Under the pieces are notes generated by a model, which had not been told where the DNA came from, did not search any database, and was given only the letters and a program-made list of their open reading frames with translations. From CAYVIB01 sp964451365 (GTDB lineage: Bacteria > Pseudomonadota > Gammaproteobacteria > Pseudomonadales > Cellvibrionaceae): a DNA stretch of 64,000 nucleotides. Positions within the stretch are counted from its first letter, which is position 1. Each line of letters begins with the position of its first letter. Below, piece after piece: positions 44,799 through 54,517 of the stretch. The stretch is taken from contig CAYVIB010000009.1 in assembly GCA_964451365.1 (NCBI GenBank), positions 95,104 to 159,103 on the forward strand, in the 5' to 3' direction. The position numbers and the translations under genes were made by a program.

Positions 44799-45738
44799 CG
44801 GCCAGCATCACCTGGACCGGCACACCGGTGGGCAATTCATCGCCATCCGACAAATCCAGTTCCGCCAGATAGACAAGCCGGGAACGGTCCTTTGCGTTCA
44901 ACGCGTAGTAAGGCGTAAAGGCGGGATCATTCGCGACCCAACGCACGCGTCCGATGTAGGTTTTTTCAACGCCATCGATTTTTACCGGCAGTTCATCGCC
45001 CACCTTTACCCGCGCGCGCCAGGGTTCGGGAATATAAACGCGCGCGTAGGGACTTTCGTTAGATAATATCAATGCCACCGTCGAACCCGACGGCACACGC
45101 TCGCCTTCATTCCATGGCAGGCTGTCCAGGTAACCGTCGCGGGTGGCTTCCACGCTCAATTCGGCGAGGATCTGTTGTTCGAGATCCAATTGCGCCTGCG
45201 CGGCTTCGAGTGCCGCTTCGCCCTGGTCCAGTTCTTCCTGGCGTGTGCCATTGGTTAGTACAAGCAACGCTTTATTGGCAGATTCCAGCGCCGCTTCGGC
45301 TGAATCCCGTTCAGCCACTGCCTGGTCCAGTTCCGATTGGGGAATCAGGTTTTGCTGCAACAATTGCCGCGCGCGCCGGTAATTTTTTTCCGCGATGGTC
45401 AGCGCTGCCTTCGCACCACTGACCTGCGCCCTGGCCGCATCGACATCCTCCTCCCGCGCGCCGCTGCGCAACTCCTGTAAAAAGGCCGCGGCCTGGGCCA
45501 CCTCAGCGCGCGCACGCGCGACTTTTGCCTGCTGTTTGCGATCATCCAGTTGAACAAGCAGGGTGCCTTTTTCCACTTGGGTTCCCTCGGCGACCGGCTG
45601 CGCAATAATAATTTCGTTGGCGGTGGCTTTTAGAATAATCCGGTTGCGTTCCAGCGTACCGAGCGCTTCCATGTCGCCGTTGTTGTCACAGGCGCAGAGA
45701 AAAAAAAGCAGGAAGAAAAATACACAAAAATAACGCAT
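44791..45738 (-). CDS. HlyD-family membrane fusion lipoprotein
   Basis: A 315-residue periplasmic adaptor. The signal ends in a lipobox LCAC (Cys17). A split lipoyl domain (IIIAQPVAEGTQVEKGTLL) surrounds an alpha-helical hairpin about 130 residues long, rich in Ala and Glu; a beta-barrel domain follows. It would link the ABC permease to an outer-membrane channel, which is not encoded here. The ATG at 45738 is chosen because it starts a proper lipoprotein signal; the longer ORF has none. Confidence 0.85.
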   Translation of the reverse strand: MRYFCVFFFLLFFLCACDNNGDMEALGTLERNRIILKATANEIIIAQPVAEGTQVEKGTLLVQLDDRKQQAKVARARAEVAQAAAFLQELRSGAREEDVDAARAQVSGAKAALTIAEKNYRRARQLLQQNLIPQSELDQAVAERDSAEAALESANKALLVLTNGTRQEELDQGEAALEAAQAQLDLEQQILAELSVEATRDGYLDSLPWNEGERVPSGSTVALILSNESPYARVYIPEPWRARVKVGDELPVKIDGVEKTYIGRVRWVANDPAFTPYYALNAKDRSRLVYLAELDLSDGDELPTGVPVQVMLADD

Positions 45739-45848
45739 AACGTATCCCGGGTAGCCAGTGTGGTGTAACGAATAACATTTTCTTAAACCGGTTTTGTTCA
45801 GTGCGTCCATCCCGGTCACAACAACGGTCGGTATTCCCACCCCATTTT

Positions 45849-46724
45849 TCAGTTCATCGCCAGCGTCAAGGCACCCAGCACACCGGCCCTGGCGCCCAGT
45901 CCCGGCGTCACCAGAAACTGATTTGTCCCGCGTAAAACAAGGTCGTGCTGTATGTAATTATTTAACAGCGCCAAGACCTTGGTATGAACCAGCGGCAACA
46001 AATCCGCCTGTTCCATTACACCGCCGCCCAGAATAATGCGCTGGGGTGAATAAGCGCAGATAAGAGAGCATACAGCCTGCGCGAGATAATGCGCCTGCAA
46101 TTCCCATGCGGGGTGACCGGTGGGCAAATCCCTGGCGGGTTTATTCCATCGCGCCTCGATTGCCGGACCGGAGGCGAGACCTTCAAAACATAAATTTTTG
46201 TGATACGGGCATTTGCCGGAGTAGTTGTCGTCGGGATGCCGGGGCAGAAAAATATGCCCCAGTTCCGTATGCACCAGGCCATGCACCAGTTTTCCGTTAG
46301 TGACGACACCGCCGCCGATTCCGGTACCAACGGTAATATAAATAAAATCCGTCAGCCCACGCGCAGCGCCCCACTGCATCTCGCCCAGCGCCGCCGCGTT
46401 GACGTCGGTATCGAATTTTATCGGCACGTTCAGGGCCTGTTTAATGGCGCCGACGAAATCGGTATTGGCCCAACCGGATTTGGGGGTGGAAGTGATATAA
46501 CCGTAGGTGGAGGATTGCCGATGCAGATCGACCGGGCCGAACGAGCCAATGCCAATTGCGGTGAGATCCTGTTTAAACGGCAGAAAAAAATCGATTGCGC
46601 GGGAAAAAGTTTCTTCCGGGGTGGTGGTCGGGAAACGAATTTCCTGTGGATCATCGGGCCCCGTGCCCACGGCGCAGACAAACTTGGTGCCGCCGGCTTC
46701 AATCGCCCCGTAAAATTTCGTCAC
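45849..46724 (-). CDS. ROK-family sugar kinase (fructokinase-like)
   Basis: A 291-residue ROK kinase. ATP-site motif AIEAGGTKF at the N-terminus, catalytic Asp in FDTDVNAAALGE, VGTGIGGG, and the zinc cluster formed by the His in ELGH with CPYHKNLC. The TELGH context with a broader zinc loop suggests the fructokinase/mannokinase branch. It may phosphorylate hexose entering through the MFS porter; that link is inference. Confidence 0.86.
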   Translation of the reverse strand: MTKFYGAIEAGGTKFVCAVGTGPDDPQEIRFPTTTPEETFSRAIDFFLPFKQDLTAIGIGSFGPVDLHRQSSTYGYITSTPKSGWANTDFVGAIKQALNVPIKFDTDVNAAALGEMQWGAARGLTDFIYITVGTGIGGGVVTNGKLVHGLVHTELGHIFLPRHPDDNYSGKCPYHKNLCFEGLASGPAIEARWNKPARDLPTGHPAWELQAHYLAQAVCSLICAYSPQRIILGGGVMEQADLLPLVHTKVLALLNNYIQHDLVLRGTNQFLVTPGLGARAGVLGALTLAMN

Positions 46725-46797
46725 GCATCGGCCTCCCGCGCTTTTTTGGAAAAGGCATTATGACAGGCGGTTGGGGGGATGCAAATGGTGGGGGTAA

Positions 46798-46838
46798 GGC
46801 GGGCAAGCAATGGTCCGACACTTCGGGCGTCGCCCGCC
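46798..46838. repeat. Hairpin-forming intergenic repeat
   Basis: GGCGGGC (46798-46804) and GCCCGCC (46832-46838) form inverted arms. The left arm and flank (GGCGGGCAAGCAA) match the reverse complement of the right arm of the 56623-56760 element. It lies in the 162-base gap between DUF4340 and the ROK kinase. Confidence 0.5.
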
Positions 46839-46886
46839 AAACAGATAGAAAAAGAAGGCGGTGGCTGTGCCAATCCGCCCATTGAC

Positions 46887-47822
46887 CTACGAATTCTCTT
46901 CCTTCTCCTCTTCCGGCGCGGCCTGCTGCTTGGCCAACTGGTTGCGATTGAATTTGGTAATCCGCTCGTAATCCAATTTGCTCAAGGTAAATACCGCATC
47001 GATATCGTCGCGCGTGACCAGATATTTATTGTCTTTTTCCGCGAACCGGTATTTAACTTCGCCGTCCGGGCCGACCACCGCAATTTCAACCGGCGCATCT
47101 TCAATTTTCTGATCCGCAACGCCCAGCACGCGCAAACCGGAAATAGCCGAGGCCAGCTCTTTCGCTTTATCCTTGTCCAGTTCGAGTGCCCCCTGATTTT
47201 CCTCATTCACGAAAGCCCAACTGTCCTCGGTGCTTTTCAGATTGAAATCCGCACCTTTGATCTGGCTGATCTCATCGACTTTCAACAGGTCCTTGTCGAG
47301 CCACTCATCCGCCTTCGCGGGCAGGTCGTAGTTGTTCAATGCCACGCTGTAAACCTCGTCCTCGCCGGCGCGGCGAACGTGGACCTTGCGGAACCCGGGC
47401 GAGGTGCCGATATAGAGATCCGATATCACCTGGTCGCCGGAATAAAGCTGCAAATGCTTCTGGTATTTATCCTCGGCCACTTCCAGGCGCTCGCGGCTGG
47501 AATCTGTCCGGGCGACAGGCCAGCCGGTTTTGATATCTTCGATCTGGTCGATCACGCCTTCCAGTTTGTTTTCCGCCACCGGCAAAGCATGGTCTCCATC
47601 CAGTTGCCATTTATTTCCTGCCTTGTTCATCGTTACCGAAGAATCATTCGTGCTGATGACGATACGGTCAATACTGTCTCGACTGATACCGTCCCGCTCA
47701 ATCGCCAACAGCGGGCGGGCGACACTTTCCGTGCCGCTTTGCTGGTGGGCGGCGAACAACCCGCCGGCAATCACCAGTTGTACGGCCAGGGCGATTCCCA
47801 GCCAGGTAATCATTTTATTCAT
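46887..47822 (-). CDS. DUF4340 protein, associated with Gld-like ABC system
   Basis: A 311-residue protein with one N-terminal membrane helix (WLGIALAVQLVIAGGLFAA) and a repetitive periplasmic part: two beta-rich halves, each with a GNKWQLDGDHA or STEDSWAFVNEEN-like strand. DUF4340 genes almost always follow GldG-type ABC components. It starts 11 bases after the GldF-GldG fusion, so it is in the same operon. Function unknown. Confidence 0.82.
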   Translation of the reverse strand: MNKMITWLGIALAVQLVIAGGLFAAHQQSGTESVARPLLAIERDGISRDSIDRIVISTNDSSVTMNKAGNKWQLDGDHALPVAENKLEGVIDQIEDIKTGWPVARTDSSRERLEVAEDKYQKHLQLYSGDQVISDLYIGTSPGFRKVHVRRAGEDEVYSVALNNYDLPAKADEWLDKDLLKVDEISQIKGADFNLKSTEDSWAFVNEENQGALELDKDKAKELASAISGLRVLGVADQKIEDAPVEIAVVGPDGEVKYRFAEKDNKYLVTRDDIDAVFTLSKLDYERITKFNRNQLAKQQAAPEEEKEENS

Positions 47823-47833
47823 TGTTCTCTCCC

Positions 47834-50746
47834 TCAGCTTGCAAACTGATGTAAGTATTGTTTTTCACGGGATTTTTTACGCTGAATCTGCACCACCGCC
47901 ACCAGGGCCAGGGCCAGGGCCGCGAGGAAATAATTCAGGTATTCCCAAAACATCTGTGAGCCCTGCTCCATCGGCGGCAGGGTACGGTTGAATTGGCCGC
48001 GCGAGCGAATGCTCAACAGCCCCGCATCTTCCAGGGACCAATCGATGGCATTGGCCACCAGTTGCGGCGTCGCCAGGTAATCCGTACCACCGGCGGCACC
48101 GATCATCTGGGCCACCTGGTCGTTGAGGAAGTCGTTGGAGCTGAACAGGATAATTCTTGCCGATTCCGGTGAATGCTCGATAACGCTCGTAATTTGCAGC
48201 GCGCTTTCCTCACTCTCACTCGCATCCGTACCTTCCTCCACCGGCTCTTTATTCAACAGCGGCGACTGTTTACCGGCAAAGTAGGATTCAAACCGGCCGG
48301 CGCCGATAACACCCAACAAGTGCTCGGCCTGCTCTCCTTCCGGCTGATAACGGCTGACGCCACTGGCATCCACCTGCGGCATAATATCCAGCGACGAGGT
48401 AAGCCAGGAGTTTTCCGAACTGGTGACCAACCGGGTAATTTCGCGGCCGGCATTTTTCTCGCTGTCCACGCTGATGGGCGACGCCCAGGCAACGGTTACC
48501 TGCGGCAGGTTGGAGGTAATAGCGTTGTCCTGGTTCAATCCGTCTTCCCGCACATCGATCAGGAAGGGGTAGTCCAGCATGCGCACTTCCTGAAAACTCA
48601 AACCGCCGATATTACGCGTAATCGGCACCGGGAACGCGCCGCTCTGCTTGTCGAGCACCAGTTTTTCCTCGATGGTGAAACCGTGGTGTTTCAACCAGTC
48701 CGACAGGCCGCTTTCGTGTTGTTGCATATCAATGGTGCGATTTCCAAAGCTGTTGCCAAAGTTGACGCTGTAAGGCGAGGTGGACGCGATAACCGTTCCA
48801 CCCTTCATCAGGAACTGGTCAATGGCGAACAGTTGTTTTTCGTCGAGATTCTTCGGCGACAGCAACAACAGAATATCCGCTTCGCCGGACACGCTGCCGT
48901 CGCTCAGGTCTTCGCTCAGCACATTCAATTCCCCACCCAGGAATTGTTTGAGCTGGTTGAACTCCGCTCCGCCGCCACCGGGCATACCCATATTCGCGTA
49001 GGGGTTGCCGGCCGGCGGTGTCACCACGGCGACGTTTTTGGTAAAGCCGCTGGCAAAGCGCTTGATCGCCGCGTCAAGGTTGCGCTCGAAACTCGCTTCG
49101 CTCAAATCCTCCAGCGCAATCTGCACCACCTGGTCAGCGCGCGAAAGTGTCATGTAAAAATAAAAGTGCTTGTCGCTGAACAGGCTGGCAGCCATCGGTT
49201 GGAAACCGTAATCCTCGGCGATCTGTTTTCCAACCTCGCCGTTATTGGCATCCGGATTGATAAAGTTAACCTGTAGTCGGCCGTCGGCATTTTCCCTGGT
49301 TTCGTTAACGACCTTTTCCACCGTGCCGCGAAATTCCACCAACTCCGGCGGCAATTGCGCATTGCCGGAAACATAGGCGTTGAATGTCAGATCGCCCTCA
49401 ATCGTATCGAACAGGTTGCCGCCGGCCTGGTAGCCGTGCAGTACTTTTTTCACCGCCCGGGTCAGGTCGTGTTCGGGGTTGCGCAACTGCACGTCCAGAT
49501 TCCCTTCTCCCATGGCCTTGACTTCAATCAGCTCGCGAAAGCCCAGCGCTTCAAATTCGTCTCCATACTTGACCAGTACATTGAAATACGAACTGACAAT
49601 GGACGACTGGTAACGGTCCGCCACCTGGAAAGGCACCGGCTGAATGGCGTATTGCTGGTTGGCCTCCTCTTCCAGTTCGGGGTTCGCCGCGGGATCGATA
49701 AATTCCACCTGCACCCTGCCCTTGCCGGCCACCTCATACTCTTCCATCAAATCCTGCAGTTGCGGCACCAGTGGCGACAACAGCGGGTGGGTTTTGCCAC
49801 TGAAATAGCCGCGCAATAATAACGGCTCTTCCAGTTGTGCCAGGTAATTTCGTGTCGCATCGGAAATGGAATACTGATTACCTTCGGTGGCGTCAATGCG
49901 CAGGCTGTTTAATTGCCCGAGCCATAAATTGACGCCGATAACGTTGGCAATCAGCAGCGCGGTCACCGTGCGCCACACCTGGTGGTGTTGCGATTTGCGC
50001 ACCACCGCCCAACGTTCTTTTTCCAGTACGAAGGTGTTTAACGCGAGAAACACGGCGATGATGCTGGCGTAGTAATACAGATCGCGCAAGTCGATAACGC
50101 CACGGGTAATGGAATCAAACCGCGCGCCGGTGCCGAACATGCGCAACCATTCGCCGGCCCGGTTGCCGAAAAAGTCGGTGATGGTGGACGTGCCGATCAA
50201 ATAAAACAAACCGCACAACGCCACCGCGCTGATCAGGCTGACAATCTGGTTGTCGCTGCGCGCGGAAACAAACAACCCGATACTTAAATAGGCCGCGCCC
50301 AGCAAAATCGTGGCGAGATAACCGGCAATCACCGGCCCCCAGTCCAGTTGCGCAAGAATGGCCACGGTAATCGGCAATGGCAGGGTAATGACCAGGGCGA
50401 TCACCAGCAGCAACAGGCAGGCGAGGAACTTGCCCGCCACAAAATGCCACAACGGCACCGGTTGGGTCAGCACATGTTCGAGCGTGCCGGAACGCCGCTC
50501 TTCACTCCACATTCGCATGGTGAGCGTGCTGGCGAGAAAAACCAGCAACACCGGCATCCACTCGAACAGCGGGCGCACATCGGCAATGTTGCGGGCGAAG
50601 AAAGCTTCTCCCCAAAAGAATACAAACAGGGTAATGGCGGCAAACGCGGCCAAGAAAAGATACGCAATCGGCGAGGCAAAAAAGAGTGTGACTTCTTTTT
50701 TAACAATTCGCCGGATAAAAGACGATGATGGTTGTTTAGGCTGCAT
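47834..50746 (-). CDS. GldF-GldG fusion: ABC-2 permease plus GldG substrate-binding-like domain
   Basis: A 970-residue protein. Residues about 1-245 are a GldF-like permease with six helices, including MRMWSEERRSGTLEHVLTQP. A further helix (about 262-280) leads into the GldG-like periplasmic part to about 930, with two substrate-domain halves, followed by one C-terminal helix. In gliding Bacteroidetes GldF and GldG are separate; in Proteobacteria such fusions occur without gliding. It overlaps the ATPase gene by 11 bases. Likely exports or modifies a cell-surface component; no substrate is known. Confidence 0.87.
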   Translation of the reverse strand: MQPKQPSSSFIRRIVKKEVTLFFASPIAYLFLAAFAAITLFVFFWGEAFFARNIADVRPLFEWMPVLLVFLASTLTMRMWSEERRSGTLEHVLTQPVPLWHFVAGKFLACLLLLVIALVITLPLPITVAILAQLDWGPVIAGYLATILLGAAYLSIGLFVSARSDNQIVSLISAVALCGLFYLIGTSTITDFFGNRAGEWLRMFGTGARFDSITRGVIDLRDLYYYASIIAVFLALNTFVLEKERWAVVRKSQHHQVWRTVTALLIANVIGVNLWLGQLNSLRIDATEGNQYSISDATRNYLAQLEEPLLLRGYFSGKTHPLLSPLVPQLQDLMEEYEVAGKGRVQVEFIDPAANPELEEEANQQYAIQPVPFQVADRYQSSIVSSYFNVLVKYGDEFEALGFRELIEVKAMGEGNLDVQLRNPEHDLTRAVKKVLHGYQAGGNLFDTIEGDLTFNAYVSGNAQLPPELVEFRGTVEKVVNETRENADGRLQVNFINPDANNGEVGKQIAEDYGFQPMAASLFSDKHFYFYMTLSRADQVVQIALEDLSEASFERNLDAAIKRFASGFTKNVAVVTPPAGNPYANMGMPGGGGAEFNQLKQFLGGELNVLSEDLSDGSVSGEADILLLLSPKNLDEKQLFAIDQFLMKGGTVIASTSPYSVNFGNSFGNRTIDMQQHESGLSDWLKHHGFTIEEKLVLDKQSGAFPVPITRNIGGLSFQEVRMLDYPFLIDVREDGLNQDNAITSNLPQVTVAWASPISVDSEKNAGREITRLVTSSENSWLTSSLDIMPQVDASGVSRYQPEGEQAEHLLGVIGAGRFESYFAGKQSPLLNKEPVEEGTDASESEESALQITSVIEHSPESARIILFSSNDFLNDQVAQMIGAAGGTDYLATPQLVANAIDWSLEDAGLLSIRSRGQFNRTLPPMEQGSQMFWEYLNYFLAALALALVAVVQIQRKKSREKQYLHQFAS

Positions 50747-51710
50747 TTTTTACGTCCTCCCCGGCGGATTTGGTCGCAGTCGAAACAGATGACTCGTTGA
50801 CATTGCGAAAGAGGGTTTCAAGATCCCGTTTTTCCTGTCGCAGTTGATAAAGCGCATGGCCTTTTTCGATGATGATTTTTGCCACTGCCGCGCTGACCTG
50901 ATTGCCGTCGGCGGCTTCCGCCAGTTTCAGGCGATAGGAGTTGGCCTGGCCCTGATCGTCGAGTACTTCGATCTTGTCCACACCGGGCAGTAACAAATGC
51001 TCCTTCGCCACGGCGGATTCAATTGTGCTGCTGACCCGCAGCGAATTACTTGCGCGCAGGTCGTCCAGGCGCGCATCCACCGCCAGTTTGCCGCCGCGAA
51101 CAATCAGCACGCGGTCACACAGGGCGTCCACTTCCTGCATGATGTGAGTGGACAAAATAACGGTGGCGTCCCTGGCGAGTTTGCGAATCAGGATGCGCAT
51201 GTGATCAGTCTGGGTCGGGTCGAGGCCGTTGGTGGGTTCATCCAGAATCAACAGTTTGGGTTTGCCGAGGATGGCCTGGGCCACGCCCACCCGCTGTTTC
51301 AAGCCGCGCGACAGTTTGGAAATGGGCGTCAGCAACCGATCGGTGATTTCGGTTGCCTCGATGGCATTTTTGATTTCGTTGCGTTTTTCCTCGCCGCTCA
51401 AACCTTTCAGTTCGGCAGCATAGTCCAGGTAATCGGCAACACTCATTTCCTGGTAGATCGGCAGGCTCTCCGGCAGGTAACCGAGGCCGCGCTGAACGGC
51501 TTTGGTGTCGTCCGCCAGATTCCGGCCGTCGATAAGCACCTGGCCGCTGTCCGGTTCCAGGTAACCGGACAGCATTTTCATAATGGTGGTTTTGCCCGCA
51601 CCGTTATGGCCGAGCAGGCCGACAATTTCGCCTTTACCGATGGTAAAACCCACCTTGTCGACGGCGACAAAGTTACCGTAGCTACGGGTTAATGCGCTGA
51701 CTTCCAGCAT
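50736..51710 (-). CDS. ABC transporter ATPase, GldA-like
   Basis: A 324-residue ATPase: Walker A GHNGAGKTT, signature LSRGLKQRVGVA, Walker B LLILDEPTNGLDP, H-loop STHIMQEV. The C-terminal extension of about 100 residues is typical of GldA/CcmA-type ATPases. It has GAGGAAC upstream of the ATG at 51710 and is the first gene of the three-gene Gld-like operon. The 369-base gap upstream (51711-52079) shows no gene. Confidence 0.9.
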   Translation of the reverse strand: MLEVSALTRSYGNFVAVDKVGFTIGKGEIVGLLGHNGAGKTTIMKMLSGYLEPDSGQVLIDGRNLADDTKAVQRGLGYLPESLPIYQEMSVADYLDYAAELKGLSGEEKRNEIKNAIEATEITDRLLTPISKLSRGLKQRVGVAQAILGKPKLLILDEPTNGLDPTQTDHMRILIRKLARDATVILSTHIMQEVDALCDRVLIVRGGKLAVDARLDDLRASNSLRVSSTIESAVAKEHLLLPGVDKIEVLDDQGQANSYRLKLAEAADGNQVSAAVAKIIIEKGHALYQLRQEKRDLETLFRNVNESSVSTATKSAGEDVKNAA

Positions 51711-52079
51711 GGTGTTCCTCCGCTCTCATGATTATTTTTTTGGCTCAATCCGGCGGGTGACGTATAACGACACACCGGCCCGTGGTTAACAGGATATTTG
51801 CTGATGGGGTGGAGGCCTGGCGTGCGCCATGGCCGGATGTGAGCTATCTATTTGTTTAAGAAGCTGTCGAAAAAGCATTTTTTATTTAAAACCTTTGCGC
51901 TTATCGAACAATAAATAATTGTTTATATAAATGAATAGTTGTCCGTAGGGCAACATTCCAGCTTAATAATCGGCCAATTAGATAGGGTCGTTTGGTAAAA
52001 GTTCAATAGGGTGTTTGTGACGCAGAGCAGAAAAATGGAGGCCGGGGCAACCCGCGGCAGCCCCACGCACCCTGAAGCA

Positions 52080-53261
52080 CTACGGCTTAAGCAGAACCTT
52101 GATGGCGCCGTCCTGTTTTTTCTGGAACATTTCATAGGCCCGGGGCCCTTCCTCCAGCGGCATTACATGAGTAGCCAGGTCCATCACCCCCAAGGGATCC
52201 TTTTCGTCGAGCACGTAGGGCATGATCCGGTCAATCCACCGCCGGACATTGGCCTGCCCCATGCGCAACTGTATCTGTTTGTCGAACAGGTACAACATCG
52301 GCAGGGGATCGGCCGCGCCGCCGTAGACACCTATCACGGAAATCGTGCCGCCACGGCGCACGGTGTCGATACTGGTCAACAGCGCGGTCAGTCGATCAAT
52401 GCCGGCTTTTTCCATAATCGGCGCGGACAGCTTGTCCGGCAACAGGGATGCCGTCTGCTGCGCAAGTTTGGCCAGCGGCGCGCCGTGCGCTTCCATGCCC
52501 ACCGCATCAATAACGGAATCCGGCCCGCGACCGTCGGTCAATTCCCGGATGCTTTCGGCGATGTTGTCGTGGTCCGACAGGTTCAGCGTTTCAATGTCGT
52601 GCCGGCGCGCCATTTCCAGGCGCTCCGGCACCAGGTCGACCGCGATAACGCGCGCGCCCTTCTGCCGGGCGATCCGCGCGCTCATCTGGCCGATCGGGCC
52701 CAAGCCAAAAACCGCTACGTTGCCACCGGTTGGAATGTTGGCGTATTCCACCGCCTGCCAGGCAGTGGGCAGCACATCGGCCAGGTAGACGAAGCGCTCG
52801 TCGGAATAGGCCTCCGGCACTTTGACCGGGCCGAAATGCGCCTGCGGCACGCGCAGGTATTCCGCCTGCCCGCCGGCCACCTGGCCGTAAAGTTTCGAAT
52901 AACCGAAAATGGCCGCGCCGGTGCCGTGCTTGCGCACCTGGGTGGTTTCGCACTGGGAGTGCAAGCCGCTGTCGCACATAAAACAGCTGCCGCAGGCTAT
53001 ATTGAAAGGAACGACAACCCTGTCCCCCGGTTTGATATGGGTCACCCCCTTGCCGACTTCCACCACAATACCCATCGGTTCGTGGCCGAGGATATCTCCC
53101 GGCTCCATAAACGGACCGAGCACTTCGTATAAATGAAGGTCGGAACCGCAGATTGCGGTGGTGGTGACACGGATAATGGCGTCCGTGTCCGACTGAATCG
53201 AGGGGTCCGGAACATTGTCGATCCGCACGTCCCTCTTACCGTGCCACGCTAACGCTCTCAT
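52080..53261 (-). CDS. Zinc-dependent alcohol dehydrogenase family protein
   Basis: A 393-residue medium-chain dehydrogenase. The catalytic zinc ligands are CGSD and GHEP, the structural zinc loop CGSCFMCDSGLHSQC has four cysteines, and the NAD site is VFGLGPIGQMSA. The length and YGQVAGGQAEYLRVP match the formaldehyde dehydrogenase-like/ 'FDH-type' group, but the glutathione-independent FDH assignment cannot be proven. It lies 13 bases after the hemerythrin gene, in one operon. Confidence 0.9.
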   Translation of the reverse strand: MRALAWHGKRDVRIDNVPDPSIQSDTDAIIRVTTTAICGSDLHLYEVLGPFMEPGDILGHEPMGIVVEVGKGVTHIKPGDRVVVPFNIACGSCFMCDSGLHSQCETTQVRKHGTGAAIFGYSKLYGQVAGGQAEYLRVPQAHFGPVKVPEAYSDERFVYLADVLPTAWQAVEYANIPTGGNVAVFGLGPIGQMSARIARQKGARVIAVDLVPERLEMARRHDIETLNLSDHDNIAESIRELTDGRGPDSVIDAVGMEAHGAPLAKLAQQTASLLPDKLSAPIMEKAGIDRLTALLTSIDTVRRGGTISVIGVYGGAADPLPMLYLFDKQIQLRMGQANVRRWIDRIMPYVLDEKDPLGVMDLATHVMPLEEGPRAYEMFQKKQDGAIKVLLKP

Positions 53262-53274
53262 TACGCTTCTCCCG

Positions 53275-53745
53275 TTAAGCCGCCGCCGCAGTTTTCTTCA
53301 TTTCCTGTTTCATCTCGAGCATTTGCTCACCCAATTGCTCCAATTGCTCCTTGCTCAACAGTTCCTCGGCACGGGGAAACATGTCCGATTCCTCTTCCTC
53401 GATATGGTGTTCGAGCAATTCCTTAAGCACTTTCGCCCGGCCGCCGAACTTGTCGCCGTTCACCTCGGTATTTTCCAGGTCCGGCAATACCAGCTCTTCC
53501 ACGGCGCGGTGCTCCTCTATGGCCTCAAAATACATTTGAGCCTCTTCCTTCTTACCCGCCTTTTTAAAGGCCGGGTAAAAAATTTCCTCCTCGATTTTGG
53601 TGTGCAGCTTCAGCTCCAGGTCAATTTTCTCCAGCAATTGCTGGCGCTTTTTGGTCGCGCGGTTGGAAGTTTTCATCAGCTCCGCCAAGAGCTTTTTGAC
53701 ATTTTCATGATCGGTTTTTAACAGTTCTATTGCGTTCTGACTCAT
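53275..53745 (-). CDS. Hemerythrin-domain protein
   Basis: A 156-residue four-helix bundle with conserved iron ligands in typical spacing: H in LKTDHENVKK, H in LKLHTKIEEEIFYPA with E, H in EEHRAVEE, H-H-E in LEHHIEEEE. Predicted to bind a di-iron or nitric-oxide-type centre and to take part in oxidative or nitrosative stress. It starts the operon with the zinc dehydrogenase. Confidence 0.85.
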   Translation of the reverse strand: MSQNAIELLKTDHENVKKLLAELMKTSNRATKKRQQLLEKIDLELKLHTKIEEEIFYPAFKKAGKKEEAQMYFEAIEEHRAVEELVLPDLENTEVNGDKFGGRAKVLKELLEHHIEEEESDMFPRAEELLSKEQLEQLGEQMLEMKQEMKKTAAAA

Positions 53746-53887
53746 ACGTCTTTTCTCCGGTTAGTGAACGTTGATAGCAGAACTATTGGAATTGCAACTT
53801 GTGTACCACTGAGTAGCCACGCAGCGTTTATTACCGGTAAAGCCGGAATCCGGCGCAGGTAAAATTTACATTCCAACTTTCCCTCTA

Positions 53888-53915
53888 TTGAAATCCAAAA
53901 GTTCGGGCTTATATA
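53888..53915 (+). promoter_or_regulatory. Promoter of first Hsp20 gene
   Basis: TTGAAA (53888-53893), a 16-base spacer, and TATATA (53910-53915). It would give a leader of about 75 bases, the length of the ROSE-like region. It resembles a sigma-70 type; a sigma-32 role cannot be excluded. Confidence 0.5.
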
Positions 53916-53921
53916 CATTAC

Positions 53922-53996
53922 GCGAAAGTTGTGTCTCCTCGAGAATAACTTTCCGTTCCCATGTTTTTTACGTATTGCTTCTTTGGAGGATATGTT
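53922..53996 (+). promoter_or_regulatory. ROSE-like RNA thermosensor, Hsp20 gene 1
   Basis: The end of the 5' leader carries UUGCU (53977-53981 region) then a short spacer and GGAGGAU (53985-53991). In ROSE elements UUGCU pairs with the AGGA of the ribosome site at low temperature and melts on heating. The same layout precedes the second Hsp20 gene. The predicted 75-base leader is the usual ROSE length. Confidence 0.65.
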
Positions 53997-54485
53997 ATGA
54001 ACACAATTGATCTCACTCCCCTTTATCGCAGCACCATTGGTTTTGATCGCTTCGGGGCGCTGCTCGATACGGCCCTGCGCGGCGACCAGAATTCCGCCGG
54101 CTACCCTCCCTACAATATCGAAGCCACTGGCGAAAACCGCTACAACATCAGCCTTGCCGTAGCCGGTTTTGACGAAAGTGAGCTGAACATTGAAGTGGAG
54201 AACGGTGTGCTGACCATCAGTGGCAGAAAATCGGCTGCCGATAAGGAAGAACGCCGGTATCTGCACCAGGGTATCGCCACCCGCGGCTTCGAACGCAAGT
54301 TCAGCCTGGCTGACCACGTCGAAGTGACCGGGGCGTCGCTGAAAAACGGTTTGCTCTCCGTTAACCTGGTGAAAGAGATTCCGGAGGAAATGAAGCCCCG
54401 AACAATCGCCATTAACAACTCAAGCAATGTGATTGAGCACAAGGCGAAAGAACGGGACAACGAAAAGAGCGAAAACGCAGCCTGA
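53997..54485 (+). CDS. Small heat-shock protein, Hsp20/IbpA type
   Basis: A 162-residue alpha-crystallin domain protein. The domain core spans about residues 40-130 (YNISLAVAGFDESELNIEVENG..., shown in part; then ISGRK, RGFERKFSL, ASLKNGLLSV), and the C-terminal I-x-I motif is IAI. It starts at 53997, 7 bases after GGAGG; the ORF's earlier start is rejected. It holds denatured proteins for refolding. Expression is probably controlled by the ROSE-like leader. Confidence 0.92.
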   Translation: MNTIDLTPLYRSTIGFDRFGALLDTALRGDQNSAGYPPYNIEATGENRYNISLAVAGFDESELNIEVENGVLTISGRKSAADKEERRYLHQGIATRGFERKFSLADHVEVTGASLKNGLLSVNLVKEIPEEMKPRTIAINNSSNVIEHKAKERDNEKSENAA

Positions 54486-54517
54486 CGAATGGATTAAAGC
54501 CATCGTCAGTCTGCGAA

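Noticed and set aside
46779..47849. A 356-codon ORF on the + strand
   Set aside because: It is the complement of the DUF4340 gene, which has a membrane helix, the right operon position and a good ribosome site.
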